Shown: piece after piece, positions 1-9,039 of the stretch
Position numbering within the stretch: the stretch's first letter is position 1
How the letters are laid out: every line of letters starts with the position of its first letter
NCBI GenBank assembly: GCA_030696315.1
Contig: JAUYSM010000061.1
Coordinates: 1 to 64,000, forward strand
Source: Pseudohongiella sp.
Lineage (GTDB): Bacteria > Pseudomonadota > Gammaproteobacteria > Pseudomonadales > Pseudohongiellaceae
Reading direction: 5' to 3'
DNA length: 64,000 bases
Program-made: the position numbers and the translations under genes
Notes under the pieces: generated by a model
What the model saw: the letters and a program-made list of their open reading frames with translations, nothing else
The model's database searches: none
What the model was told of the DNA's origin: nothing

Positions 1-34
1 TGCCTCCGACCCCAATGCCTCCGACCCCGGCCCG

Positions 35-3034
35 TCACAACGCCACTACCGTGAGGCCGAGGCGGGCGGCAACCTCGCTGCTACCGGGATTGGAGACGAC
101 GCCGATGCTGGCGAGTTCAGGCTTCAGGTACTGACGGGCAACACGTTTCAGGTCGGCAAGCGTGACGGCGAGCACGGCGCGGCGGAACTCCATGCGTGAT
201 TCGCGGGTGCGACCGAACAGTTCATTGAAGTAGTCCTGTTTGGCGGCGCCGGCCGGGGAGGTGGATCTGTCCATGCCGCTGATGACGCCCAGAATGGCTT
301 CCTCGACCAGACGGTCGGCGTGATCCTGATTCAGCACAAAGTCCACCGAGGCGTCAAAGTCGGCCAGTGTTTCTGCCAGACGCGGGTCGCGGTAGGAATA
401 GAAGCGGAATGACGCCGAGCCGGAATCCTGATCCGCACCGGCTCCGTAGGCGCCGCCTTGTTCGCGGATGGCGCGGTGCAGGTAAGCATTGCGCAGGAAA
501 CCTGCCAGCACGGTCAATACCGGATGATCGGCATGGCCGCCCGGTACCGTCGGATAGGCTTTGGCACAGAAGTGCACCTGTGAATTGGTGGTCCACAGCT
601 CGCGGACGGGTTCCCGCACGGCCGGCAATTCCACCTGGTTGAAGTGCGTGTTGACCGCCGGCGCAGCTGCCCAGGCTGAAGTCAGTCCCTCAACAAGCAC
701 ATCGCGATGCGCCGCTTCGCCAACCAGCAGGAAACGCCGCGGGGCTGTCATCACAGCCTCGTGGATACGCTTGAACTTGCCCATCAACGCAGCCAGTTGT
801 TTTTTGTCAGTGATTTCTTTGGTCAGTTGTTTGACCGTCTGAATGCCCGCCAGCCCGGTAAAACGATGGCTGAGCTGCGAAGTAGGACTCATGCCGCTGG
901 CCGCTAACGCAATCGCCAATGAATGCCCGCGACCCGTTACGCTGCTGAGCTGCCGCGAATTGATCTGCTCCAGCAATTCTTTGACGCGCTTGTTTTCGTC
1001 AAAACGCACATTAAAAAACGTCTCATACAGCAACTCGGTTTGCGCCGCATGATTGGCCACCAAGGCTTTGGAAGACAGCACCAGAATGGCTTTGCTATTT
1101 TGTTCGTTATGCAGCTCGCTGCGGATATTGGCATAACAGTTCAGCCCGCCACTCACGCTGGATTGCCAGACTGCAACATCCGCATAACCGCGTTTACCCA
1201 CACCAAGCTCGGTATAACAGCTGGTGTACAGCGGCAATACCGCCATCAATTCCGGTTCCAGCGCAGGCAGATCCACAATCACCTGCTGATATACCAGACC
1301 GTTGGTGCCTTGTGCGTACCAGCTCAACGGGGCATCAGGCTGGCCTGGCTGCGGCGCAGTCAAAGTCTCCGAGGCAATAATCGGCAGCTCAGCAGGCACA
1401 TCATCGAGGCCTACTTTTGGCAGCACATCCGGATCATCTTCCTGCGCCTGACGTTCGGCCAGACGTTTGTTGAGCTCCACAATCTGCAGTTTCTGCTGCT
1501 CGGACATTGACGCTTTGATGGCGGCCAGACGCGCTTTTTCAGCCTGTGCTTCGCGCTCGGGCATGCCGGTGTCCGGCGTCATCGTCAGGGTGACCCGGTG
1601 CATGTTGGCTTGCAGCAGCTCACGTATCAGTCCGGGGATAAAGTCGGGATTTTTGATATCTTCGTGCAGCTTTTTGAGCGCCGGTTCAATGTCCAACAAC
1701 TCGATGGGATCACCACGATGCACAGCAGTCGACATACCCGCCATCATCAATTGCAGTCCGTAAGGGTAGCTGTCGCCGGAGATTTCACGCTGATGCAGTT
1801 CAAGTTGGTGCAAGGCGGCTTCTACCTGTTCCTGATCAACACCTTCATCGGCGATGCGCTGCAGAGTTTCCAGAATCAGTTTTTCTACTTTTAGTGTGGC
1901 GTCTTCGGCACAACCTTCCAGGCCACAAATAAAACTCATCTCACGGTTGCTGTCTTCAAGGCCACACAGCGGGGAGGGCGATTTGCCAAGCTCGCTGGTT
2001 TCCAGCACTTCCATCAACGGGCTGGCGCTGTTGTCGAGCAACACCGAGCTCATCAACTGGGCTTTGAACGCAGCCTCCAGGTCTATGCTCTGACCAAGCA
2101 GCCAGGCCACCACCACATGGGTTTTGTCCTCGGTGCCTTCGCTGGCATCGGCCGCATAGGACTCCTGCACACGCACGGGCGCCAGATAACGCTTCTCTTG
2201 ATTGGCGGTGATGTGCGAGACATCAATGCGCTCAAAATGCTTCAAGGCCAGTTCTTCAAATTTTTCCTGATGCTCAAGCGCGGAGATATCACCGTAGGTC
2301 ATGAAGATGGCATTGCTGGGGTGATAATGCGTTTCATAAAACGCTTTTAAATCCGCGTAGCTCAGATCCGGAATGTGAGAAGGTTCGCCGCCACTGTTGT
2401 AATGGTAGGTGCTGGTGGGGAACAGGTAGTTGGTCAGCGTCTGCCAGAGCCGTGAATTTTCCGAGCTCATGGCGCCTTTCATCTCGTTGAACACCACACC
2501 TTTATACTGCAGATCGCTTTGGATGTTGCCGTCTTCCGCAAAATCCAGCCGGTGACCTTCCTGCGCAAAATCCAGCTCATTAAGATTGGAGAAAAACACT
2601 GCATCCATATAGACATGCAGAAGGTTGTTAAAGTCCTTTCTGTTGCGGCTGGCAAACGGATACGCCGTGCAATCGCTGCTGGTAAAAGCATTCATAAAGG
2701 TGTTCAGCGAGCGGCGGATCATCATAAAAAACGGATCGCGCACCGGGTACTTTTTGCTGCCGCACAGTGCGGTGTGCTCAAGGATATGCGCCACACCGGT
2801 GGAGTCCATCGGCAGTGTACGCAGCGCCACCAGGAACACATTTTCGGGGTTGTCCGCGGCCAGATGATAGTGACGGGCGCCTGTACTGATGTGCTCGTAT
2901 TCCTGCATTTCCAGTTGCAGCGATGGGATCACCTGGCTGCGCAGCCAGCGAAACGCCGGATGGTGCGCGGCCGGTTGGCTGTTAACAACGGCGGTGCTGG
3001 TCTGTGAATCACGTGGCGCTGGCGTTTGGATCAT
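35..3034 (-). CDS. M16C-family zinc metallopeptidase (insulinase/presequence-protease-like)
   Basis: ORF with inverted zinc motif HILEH and the M16C-type context CGSKKYPVRDPFFMMIRRSLNTFMNAFTSSDCTAYPFAS. The track start (3154) runs back through a palindromic repeat; MIQTPAPRDSQ at 3034 is the more likely start. Confidence 0.9.
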   Translation of the reverse strand: MIQTPAPRDSQTSTAVVNSQPAAHHPAFRWLRSQVIPSLQLEMQEYEHISTGARHYHLAADNPENVFLVALRTLPMDSTGVAHILEHTALCGSKKYPVRDPFFMMIRRSLNTFMNAFTSSDCTAYPFASRNRKDFNNLLHVYMDAVFFSNLNELDFAQEGHRLDFAEDGNIQSDLQYKGVVFNEMKGAMSSENSRLWQTLTNYLFPTSTYHYNSGGEPSHIPDLSYADLKAFYETHYHPSNAIFMTYGDISALEHQEKFEELALKHFERIDVSHITANQEKRYLAPVRVQESYAADASEGTEDKTHVVVAWLLGQSIDLEAAFKAQLMSSVLLDNSASPLMEVLETSELGKSPSPLCGLEDSNREMSFICGLEGCAEDATLKVEKLILETLQRIADEGVDQEQVEAALHQLELHQREISGDSYPYGLQLMMAGMSTAVHRGDPIELLDIEPALKKLHEDIKNPDFIPGLIRELLQANMHRVTLTMTPDTGMPEREAQAEKARLAAIKASMSEQQKLQIVELNKRLAERQAQEDDPDVLPKVGLDDVPAELPIIASETLTAPQPGQPDAPLSWYAQGTNGLVYQQVIVDLPALEPELMAVLPLYTSCYTELGVGKRGYADVAVWQSSVSGGLNCYANIRSELHNEQNSKAILVLSSKALVANHAAQTELLYETFFNVRFDENKRVKELLEQINSRQLSSVTGRGHSLAIALAASGMSPTSQLSHRFTGLAGIQTVKQLTKEITDKKQLAALMGKFKRIHEAVMTAPRRFLLVGEAAHRDVLVEGLTSAWAAAPAVNTHFNQVELPAVREPVRELWTTNSQVHFCAKAYPTVPGGHADHPVLTVLAGFLRNAYLHRAIREQGGAYGAGADQDSGSASFRFYSYRDPRLAETLADFDASVDFVLNQDHADRLVEEAILGVISGMDRSTSPAGAAKQDYFNELFGRTRESRMEFRRAVLAVTLADLKRVARQYLKPELASIGVVSNPGSSEVAARLGLTVVAL

Positions 3035-3065
3035 AGAGCGTGGTTCCTTGTTGTTTGTTTCAATA

Positions 3066-3102
3066 GGGGACGGAGTGATCAATTTTTGATCCCTCCGTCC
3101 CC
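3066..3102. repeat. Palindromic REP-like repeat copy R1
   Basis: ggggacggagtgatcaatttttgatccctccgtcccc; near-perfect dyad; overlaps the rapA 3' end. Confidence 0.9.
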
Positions 3103-5991
3103 ACTGAGTATGACATGAATTGCCATCAGCTCCGGTGTGGCTTGTGCCAGGCACTGGTGCAGATCCATTGTTTGTTCTTTCAGGTAATCGAGTTCTTCCT
3201 GTCGGATATTGGGATTACGCTGTTTTAATGCAAGTAGACGTTTAATTTCCAGTGTTTGTGTGGTGAGCATGGCTTTGCCCGCTTGGTCGGCCGCCTGTTT
3301 GCAGGCTGCGACGGCCATCTTGTCGGCACTGTTGGTCAATTTGAGCAGCAGTTTCTGATGCGTCTGCAGGGCTTCCAGTGCCATGGATTTATCGGGGAAG
3401 CGTAAATGCTGGCGCTGGTTCTCCAGCGACTGTGCCAGCGCGGTCACGTTGTTATTGTGATCCAGCGTCATATTAAAGGTGAAGCCGGTAGCAGGCAGAT
3501 GTTTGGCCAGTTGCAGATGCGCGGGTGCGCTGACTTTCATGCGGTACTGGCATTCAACAATCATGGCGCAGCCGGGAGCCGGCCATTCGGCTTCGGTGCT
3601 GACGCTGGCGCCGGATTTGCTGCGACTGACCGCCAGCTCCGGGTAAAACACACTCATCGAGGCTTTGCCCTGATGGCTGTTGAGCACCAGATCCATGGCG
3701 CCGGTTACCGTGGGATGTTGCCAGGTCAGGTAAGCGCGATCCTCGCGGCGCAGGGCTTGCTCACGTTTGAAGCAGGCTTCAAAGCCTTCGTCCGGCAATC
3801 CGGGGAAGGAGGGCAGCAGCATATCCTGCCCCGGGACAATGCTGATGCTGCCGTCGGAGTTGCGGTCATAAAACACGCTGTAGCTGTCGAGTACGTTCAG
3901 TAACCACTGCTCCGGCGTGTAGTTTTGTTCAAACTCCGCGATGCGTGCCAACAATTGGCCGGCGTCGTGCGCATTAAACGAGTTGCGCTCCAGCAGCTGG
4001 TCGCGACCCTGTTCCAGCTCCAGCTGCAACTGTGCGTTGCGCGCCTGGACGCGGGTGATGAATGAGTGGACCGGGGAGGGGACGGAGGGATCATTTTTTG
4101 ATCCCTCCGTCCCCTGGTTACCCTGGTTATCCAGGTACTCTTCCAGCTCGGTTTTAAACGCTTGCCACAGGCGGAATGCGCCAGGTGCGACGTGCTCAAA
4201 GGCGTTCAGGCCGTGGTGGTACCACTGGAACAGGCGCTCCTGGCGGCTGCCGATCACGTAAGGCACGTGGATCTGCACGTCGTGACGCTGGCCGATGCGG
4301 TCAAGGCGGCCAATACGTTGTTCCAGCAGATCGGGGTTGATAGGCAGATCAAATAGAATAAGGTGGCGACAGAACTGGAAGTTGCGGCCTTCACTGCCGA
4401 TTTCCGAGCACACCAGAATGCTGGCGGCATTTTCCTCGCCGGCAAAATACGCCGCCGCGCGGTCGCGTTCCAACAGGCTCATGTGGCGATGGAACACGCT
4501 GCTGCGCACGCCAACCCTCAAACGCAGGTGTTTCTCCAGCGCAATAGCAAGCGCGTCGTGTGCACAAATCAACAGTGTTTTGCCCTCGCGCTGTTTGCTG
4601 CCCGGCCCGGTGAGCCAGTCTGCCAGCCAGCGCACACGCGGGTCTTCAGACAGCAGGTCGTCGGGTTCTCCGGGGTCGGAGGCGGGGGAGGGGCCGGAGG
4701 GATCATTTTTTGTTCCCTCCGTCCCCTCCCCGGCCACCTCTTCTTCAGCCATCAGCGGCCAAGGCTTGAGCACGCGCTGTGGGAAGCCGGTGAGCTGGCG
4801 GCGGGTATTGCGGAACAGGATGCGGCCAGTGCCGTGCTGATCGAGCAACTCGCGCATCTGCGGGTCATCGTCGGACATGGTTTTGATGCGGGAGGCAATC
4901 TGCTGGTAGTTGGCCTGTTCAGCCACAAACGCAGCAAAATCAGTGAATCGCGCGGGATCCAGCAGGCGCAGCAGGGCAAAGTGGTTTTCCTGACCCAGCT
5001 GTTCTGGCGTCGCGGTTAACAGCAACAGCCCTTTGGTGGCGCCCGCAAGTGTTTCCAGGGTTTTGTAAGCGCTGGTGATTTCCTCGCCTAATTTGCGTGT
5101 GTCTGGCGTGGTCAGCTCGCCCAGTGTGACGTGGTGCGCTTCGTCCACAATACACAGATCCCAGCCTGCGGTCTGCGCAGCCTGCGTCCATTCTGGTTTG
5201 CGGGTAAACAGGCTGAGCGGGCTCAACACCAGTTGGGCTGTGGTAAATGGATTGTCCTCACCACTTTCCTGCAGCGCTTCACAACGCTGCTGATCCAGCA
5301 AGGTAAACGACAGATTAAAACGTCGCAGCATCTCTACCAGCCACTGATGCAACAATGGCTCTGGCACCACAATCAAGATGCGGGTGCTAAGGCCGCTGAC
5401 CAGTTGTTGTTGCAGAATCAGGCCCGCTTCGATGGTTTTGCCCAGTCCGACCTCGTCCGCGAGCATCACGCGAGGGGCGTAGCGGCCCGCGACTTCATTG
5501 GCAATATAAAGCTGATGCGGAATCAATTCGGCGCGCGCACTGCACAGACCCATCAGGCCACTGCGCTCGGCATCGCCCATCAGCTGCAAGGTTTGCTGCT
5601 TGAGGTAAAACCATTGGCAAGGCTCAAACTGCCCGGACAACAGGCGATCCAGCGGGCGATTCATGCTCAGCGTATCCGGTAACAGGCTTTCCGGCAGCGG
5701 ATGGCGTTTGCCCTGATTGTCCTGAGTCTCATAAATAATCAGCCCGGATGGGGTTTGCATCAGATCCAGAATTTCCAGCTCCAGCTCAGCAACCGTGACT
5801 TTATCGCCAGCTTTTAGGACCAAACGGGTCAACGGCGCCTGCTGGCGCGCGTACCGGCGTGTTTCTTCGACGGCCTTAAAATCAATGCTGACGGTTCTGA
5901 AATCCACGTCGGTCACCAGGCCCAGGCCCAGATCCGGTTCACTATCACTTAGCCAGCGCTGGCCGGTTACAAATTCTCGCTGTTGACTCAT
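3079..5991 (-). CDS. rapA: RNA polymerase-associated SNF2-family ATPase RapA
   Basis: N-terminus MSQQREFVTGQRWLSDSEPDLGLG; helicase motifs LADEVGLGKTIEAGLI, VDEAHH, SEIGSEGRNFQF, QRIGRLDRIGQ. Contains palindromic-repeat-derived sequence. Confidence 0.95.
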   Translation of the reverse strand: MSQQREFVTGQRWLSDSEPDLGLGLVTDVDFRTVSIDFKAVEETRRYARQQAPLTRLVLKAGDKVTVAELELEILDLMQTPSGLIIYETQDNQGKRHPLPESLLPDTLSMNRPLDRLLSGQFEPCQWFYLKQQTLQLMGDAERSGLMGLCSARAELIPHQLYIANEVAGRYAPRVMLADEVGLGKTIEAGLILQQQLVSGLSTRILIVVPEPLLHQWLVEMLRRFNLSFTLLDQQRCEALQESGEDNPFTTAQLVLSPLSLFTRKPEWTQAAQTAGWDLCIVDEAHHVTLGELTTPDTRKLGEEITSAYKTLETLAGATKGLLLLTATPEQLGQENHFALLRLLDPARFTDFAAFVAEQANYQQIASRIKTMSDDDPQMRELLDQHGTGRILFRNTRRQLTGFPQRVLKPWPLMAEEEVAGEGTEGTKNDPSGPSPASDPGEPDDLLSEDPRVRWLADWLTGPGSKQREGKTLLICAHDALAIALEKHLRLRVGVRSSVFHRHMSLLERDRAAAYFAGEENAASILVCSEIGSEGRNFQFCRHLILFDLPINPDLLEQRIGRLDRIGQRHDVQIHVPYVIGSRQERLFQWYHHGLNAFEHVAPGAFRLWQAFKTELEEYLDNQGNQGTEGSKNDPSVPSPVHSFITRVQARNAQLQLELEQGRDQLLERNSFNAHDAGQLLARIAEFEQNYTPEQWLLNVLDSYSVFYDRNSDGSISIVPGQDMLLPSFPGLPDEGFEACFKREQALRREDRAYLTWQHPTVTGAMDLVLNSHQGKASMSVFYPELAVSRSKSGASVSTEAEWPAPGCAMIVECQYRMKVSAPAHLQLAKHLPATGFTFNMTLDHNNNVTALAQSLENQRQHLRFPDKSMALEALQTHQKLLLKLTNSADKMAVAACKQAADQAGKAMLTTQTLEIKRLLALKQRNPNIRQEELDYLKEQTMDLHQCLAQATPELMAIHVILSGDGGIKN
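4078..4114. repeat. Palindromic REP-like repeat copy R2 (inside rapA)
   Basis: ggggacggagggatcattttttgatccctccgtcccc; 37 nt. Confidence 0.92.
4690..4726. repeat. Palindromic REP-like repeat copy R3 (inside rapA)
   Basis: ggggccggagggatcattttttgttccctccgtcccc; 37 nt, slightly diverged. Confidence 0.9.
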
Positions 5992-6006
5992 GTGTACTCT
6001 TTCTTA

Positions 6007-6032
6007 GGGGACGGAGGGATCAAAAAATGATC
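6007..6032. repeat. Partial palindromic REP-like repeat copy R4 (upstream of rapA)
   Basis: ggggacggagggatcaaaaaatgatc; the right arm is lost after tgatc. Confidence 0.8.
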
Positions 6033-6126
6033 AATCCATGGGTGTTAATAGACTGCTTCGATGGCCATAGATTTCTCAAGGCATGTGTCGCACAGCAGCG
6101 GGTGTCGTTATTAGAGGTAATTGTAT

Positions 6127-7137
6127 TCAGGAGCCTGGGGGCAATTCCAGTGTCAGGCGCCCAAGGCTGCCTTCACGAAAATCGTGCAGCAGGATTTCCG
6201 AAACGCGATGCCAGTCGGTTCGGCCGGCTTTGTTGCGGCAGGCACGTTTGATGGCAAGCTGCTCCATAAATTCTTCGGCGGAGCCTGGCAGCTCGTTAAA
6301 TTTGTAGCGTGCTTTTAATGAATCCGGGAAATCGCGCATCAGAAACTCAGCAGCAACCATGGCAACGTCTTCAAAAACAATTGCTGTGTTGCGAATCGCG
6401 CCGGCGGCCGCCAGCCGGTATGCGGCTTGTTGGTCTTCCAGTCTTGGCCATAAAACGCCAGGCGTATCAAAAAGATACCATTGATCGTTAAGCTTGACTC
6501 TTTGCTGGGATTTGGTGACCGCAGGCTCATTACCGGTTTTGGCGAGCTTGCGTCCAATGATCTGGTTCATCAAAGTGGACTTGCCCACGTTAGGGATGCC
6601 GGCAATGACCGCGTTAAATTTTCGTTTGCGATAGCGCTCTTGTCCTGCGCTGTCGTCGATGTCGGTTTCGTCATCAGAGATGGGGTCGTCAGTCAGTTCG
6701 GTTTCCACAAGCATGTCGGTATCTGATGTGTCTGGCACCGCCTCATCCGACGCCAGGTTATCGTCAGGTTCTGATTCCACCGCCACTTTGGCTTTAGGCA
6801 TCAGCGCCTGTTCATCGACCAGCCTTTGGCAGGCACCAATAATCAGATCGGTGTTCAGGTTGCTGTCTTTGCCATTGGCGAGCGCGCGACTGCCGGGCTG
6901 GTTGTTGAAGTATTGCAGCCAGGCGCGGGTATGAGCGGGATCGGCCAGATCAGCCTTGTTAAGAATGTGCAGACACGGTTTGTGATGCTGCAGTCGCATT
7001 TTGTGCATCAGAGGATTGCTGCTTGCGCCAGGCATGCGCGCATCAAGCACCTCGATCACAACGTCGATCTGCTGCATGAGTTTGGCCAACTCTTTGTTGG
7101 CCTTGAACATGTGTCCGGGATACCAGGATATAGTCAT
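6127..7137 (-). CDS. ylqF: Circularly permuted ribosome-biogenesis GTPase, YlqF/RbgA-like
   Basis: MTISWYPGHMFKANKEL start; NKAD (G4) precedes GIPNVGKSTLMN (G1) and DTPGVLWP (G3). Track ORF start trimmed to 7137. Confidence 0.88.
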   Translation of the reverse strand: MTISWYPGHMFKANKELAKLMQQIDVVIEVLDARMPGASSNPLMHKMRLQHHKPCLHILNKADLADPAHTRAWLQYFNNQPGSRALANGKDSNLNTDLIIGACQRLVDEQALMPKAKVAVESEPDDNLASDEAVPDTSDTDMLVETELTDDPISDDETDIDDSAGQERYRKRKFNAVIAGIPNVGKSTLMNQIIGRKLAKTGNEPAVTKSQQRVKLNDQWYLFDTPGVLWPRLEDQQAAYRLAAAGAIRNTAIVFEDVAMVAAEFLMRDFPDSLKARYKFNELPGSAEEFMEQLAIKRACRNKAGRTDWHRVSEILLHDFREGSLGRLTLELPPGS

Positions 7138-7166
7138 AGGGCGCGGATCATAACACGAGCACGACA

Positions 7167-7229
7167 GGGGACAGGTGGCAAATTTTGCGTCTGGTTTACA
7201 ACTGGTCAATTTTTGATCCCTCCGTCCCC
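7167..7229. repeat. Degenerate long-loop palindromic repeat copy R5 (upstream of bolA)
   Basis: Left arm ggggacaggtgg..., right arm tcaatttttgatccctccgtcccc; the right half matches R1. Confidence 0.75.
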
Positions 7230-7241
7230 TACGTGTATACT
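7213..7241 (+). promoter_or_regulatory. Candidate sigma70 promoter for bolA
   Basis: TTGATC (7213-7218), 17-nt spacer, TATACT (7236-7241), 31 nt before the bolA ATG. The -35 lies in repeat R5. Confidence 0.45.
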
Positions 7242-7272
7242 CCGCCCGACCAAAATTCTCTGGATGTGCTTT

Positions 7273-7587
7273 ATGTCGATGCAATCGCGAATAGAAACTA
7301 AAGTGAATCATGGGATTGAGCCGCAATACTTTGATTTGGTTAATGAAAGTCATATGCATAGCGGGCCGGCAACTGAGTCGCACTTTAAATTGACAGTGGT
7401 TTCGGGTCGGTTTGAGGGTTTGAGCGCAGTCAAACGGCATCAGACCGTTTACGGATTGCTGGCAGATGAACTAAGGGATGGTGTGCATGCTTTGGCGCTG
7501 CATTTATATAGTCCTGCCGAGTGGGAAGTGCGCGAAAACGCGGCGCCGGCATCGCCAAACTGCCGCGGAGGCAGCAAAAACGCGTGA
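7273..7587 (+). CDS. bolA: BolA family protein
   Basis: MSMQSRIETKVNHGIEPQYFDLVNESHMH...ESHFKLTVVSGRFEGLSAVKRHQTVYGLL matches the BolA fold pattern. Internal start of ORF 6826..7587. Confidence 0.85.
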   Translation: MSMQSRIETKVNHGIEPQYFDLVNESHMHSGPATESHFKLTVVSGRFEGLSAVKRHQTVYGLLADELRDGVHALALHLYSPAEWEVRENAAPASPNCRGGSKNA

Positions 7588-7930
7588 GTTTGAGTGTCTT
7601 GCATGGCTTGTTTTTGGGTCATTCGAGCGGTCAATTGTGGCAAAAAAATGGTAAAAACAAGGCGAGAATTCGGGTGAAAGTTGCACCTTGCTACCTTTTG
7701 GGCTAAGGTACGTCCTGTTACTAGTTTAAACCCTGGCTATTTCTGGTGCGCATTCAGCGCCGGTAAAGCTAGTCCCAAGTACCTTTTGGCTGACTGAGCA
7801 GGCTGTTTCATCGCGTGCTTGAACGTCGTCAATGTCAGATGAAACTGATCGAGACGTGTTCTTTTGTGACTGTTGCGCAGCGCTGCGACGGGGGCAAAGG
7901 GTAAATTGGCTGAAAGCAAGAGATAAGACT

Positions 7931-8767
7931 ATGAACGATTTTCTTCGACACCCAAGATTGTCCTGGCTGGCGCGTGGAACGCTGGTGGCGGCCCTTGGCG
8001 CGTTCACCTTCACTGCGTGGGCTCAATACCGACAATCGCCTCAAATCAGTGTGTTACCTGATTTTGTAACAGAGATTGTTGAACAAGAGCAGGCGGTCAG
8101 TGAGCTGCCGGATTTTGAATCTTTTGTAGACACACAGGCTCGTAAAGAAGCATTTTTCAACTTTCTGACGGCCTACGTTGAAAAAGAAAACCAAGGTATT
8201 CTGAGAACCCGTGCGGCACTTGAGCCGATGTGGGAAGTCGCCAGCAGCGGTCAGCGCCTGAGCGACGTTGAGTATCTGACCTTGTTGGACATTGCTGAGC
8301 AATACCGACTTGACGCCGCTGAACTCAGCGAGCGACAAGTGCTTGCCGAATTGATGGAACGTGTTGACATCATCCCGACGTCTCTGGTGCTGGCGCAAGC
8401 AGCCAATGAGTCCGCCTGGGGTATGTCGCGTTTTGCTCGTGAAGGAAACAACATCTTCGGTCAATGGTGTTTTGATGCCGGCTGTGGCCTGGTGCCAGCA
8501 CGCCGTGGTCAAAATGCAACGCATGAAGTGAAAGCATTTGCCTCGATCGAGGAGTCGGTCAATTCCTACTTCCTGAATCTGAATACCAACAGCAACTATC
8601 AGGACATGCGCGAAGCGCGTGCCCAGATGCGCGCCCAGAACCGACCGCTGGATTCACTGGTACTCGCCCGTGGTTTGACGCGCTACTCACAACGCGGCAT
8701 GGCCTACGTCAGCGAACTGCAAGACATCATCCGCGTCAACCGACTCGGTGCGCTCGATCGCTCCTGA
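7931..8767 (+). CDS. Bax-like / FlgJ-type glucosaminidase domain protein
   Basis: N-terminal hydrophobic segment; IIPTSLVLAQAANESAWGMSRFAREGNNIFGQWCF glucosaminidase signature. Start set at ATG 7931. Confidence 0.85.
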   Translation: MNDFLRHPRLSWLARGTLVAALGAFTFTAWAQYRQSPQISVLPDFVTEIVEQEQAVSELPDFESFVDTQARKEAFFNFLTAYVEKENQGILRTRAALEPMWEVASSGQRLSDVEYLTLLDIAEQYRLDAAELSERQVLAELMERVDIIPTSLVLAQAANESAWGMSRFAREGNNIFGQWCFDAGCGLVPARRGQNATHEVKAFASIEESVNSYFLNLNTNSNYQDMREARAQMRAQNRPLDSLVLARGLTRYSQRGMAYVSELQDIIRVNRLGALDRS

Positions 8768-8786
8768 CATCAGAACATTGTAGCCC

Positions 8787-8884
8787 GGCCCGTCTCATCC
8801 GGAGACCGGGCAGTTCCTCACAACGACGCCTTCGGCGTCTTTATCGTTGTTCGCTCACTGCCCGGTCTCCGGATGAGACGGGCC
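8787..8884 (-). repeat. Structured inverted-repeat element U1 with conserved core
   Basis: Perfect 28-nt outer arms (8787-8814 / 8857-8884) around a core containing gacgccttcggcgtc. Shares its core with 9040-9123 on the opposite strand. Confidence 0.85.
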
Positions 8885-9039
8885 TCTGGCAACGTGTGTT
8901 CTGAGTCTTCCGCCACAACTCCCTCGCGTCGCAGCACTGCTTTGAGCCCAGTGCGCACTCAATCGAAGCAACTCCCGCGCAATTCAAGGGGAATGCCACC
9001 GGATTCAAGACCGTGTCGTCCCCCGCGCCCCACTGCACA

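Noticed and set aside
3035-3154. N-terminal extension of the M16 peptidase ORF (MPGTSHTGADGNSCHTQWGRRDQKLITPSP...)
   Set aside because: Reads through repeat R1 and overlaps rapA; the internal Met at 3034 is a better start.
7138-7440. N-terminal extension of the YlqF ORF
   Set aside because: Antisense to bolA and spans R5; the conserved start MTISWYPGHM is at 7137.
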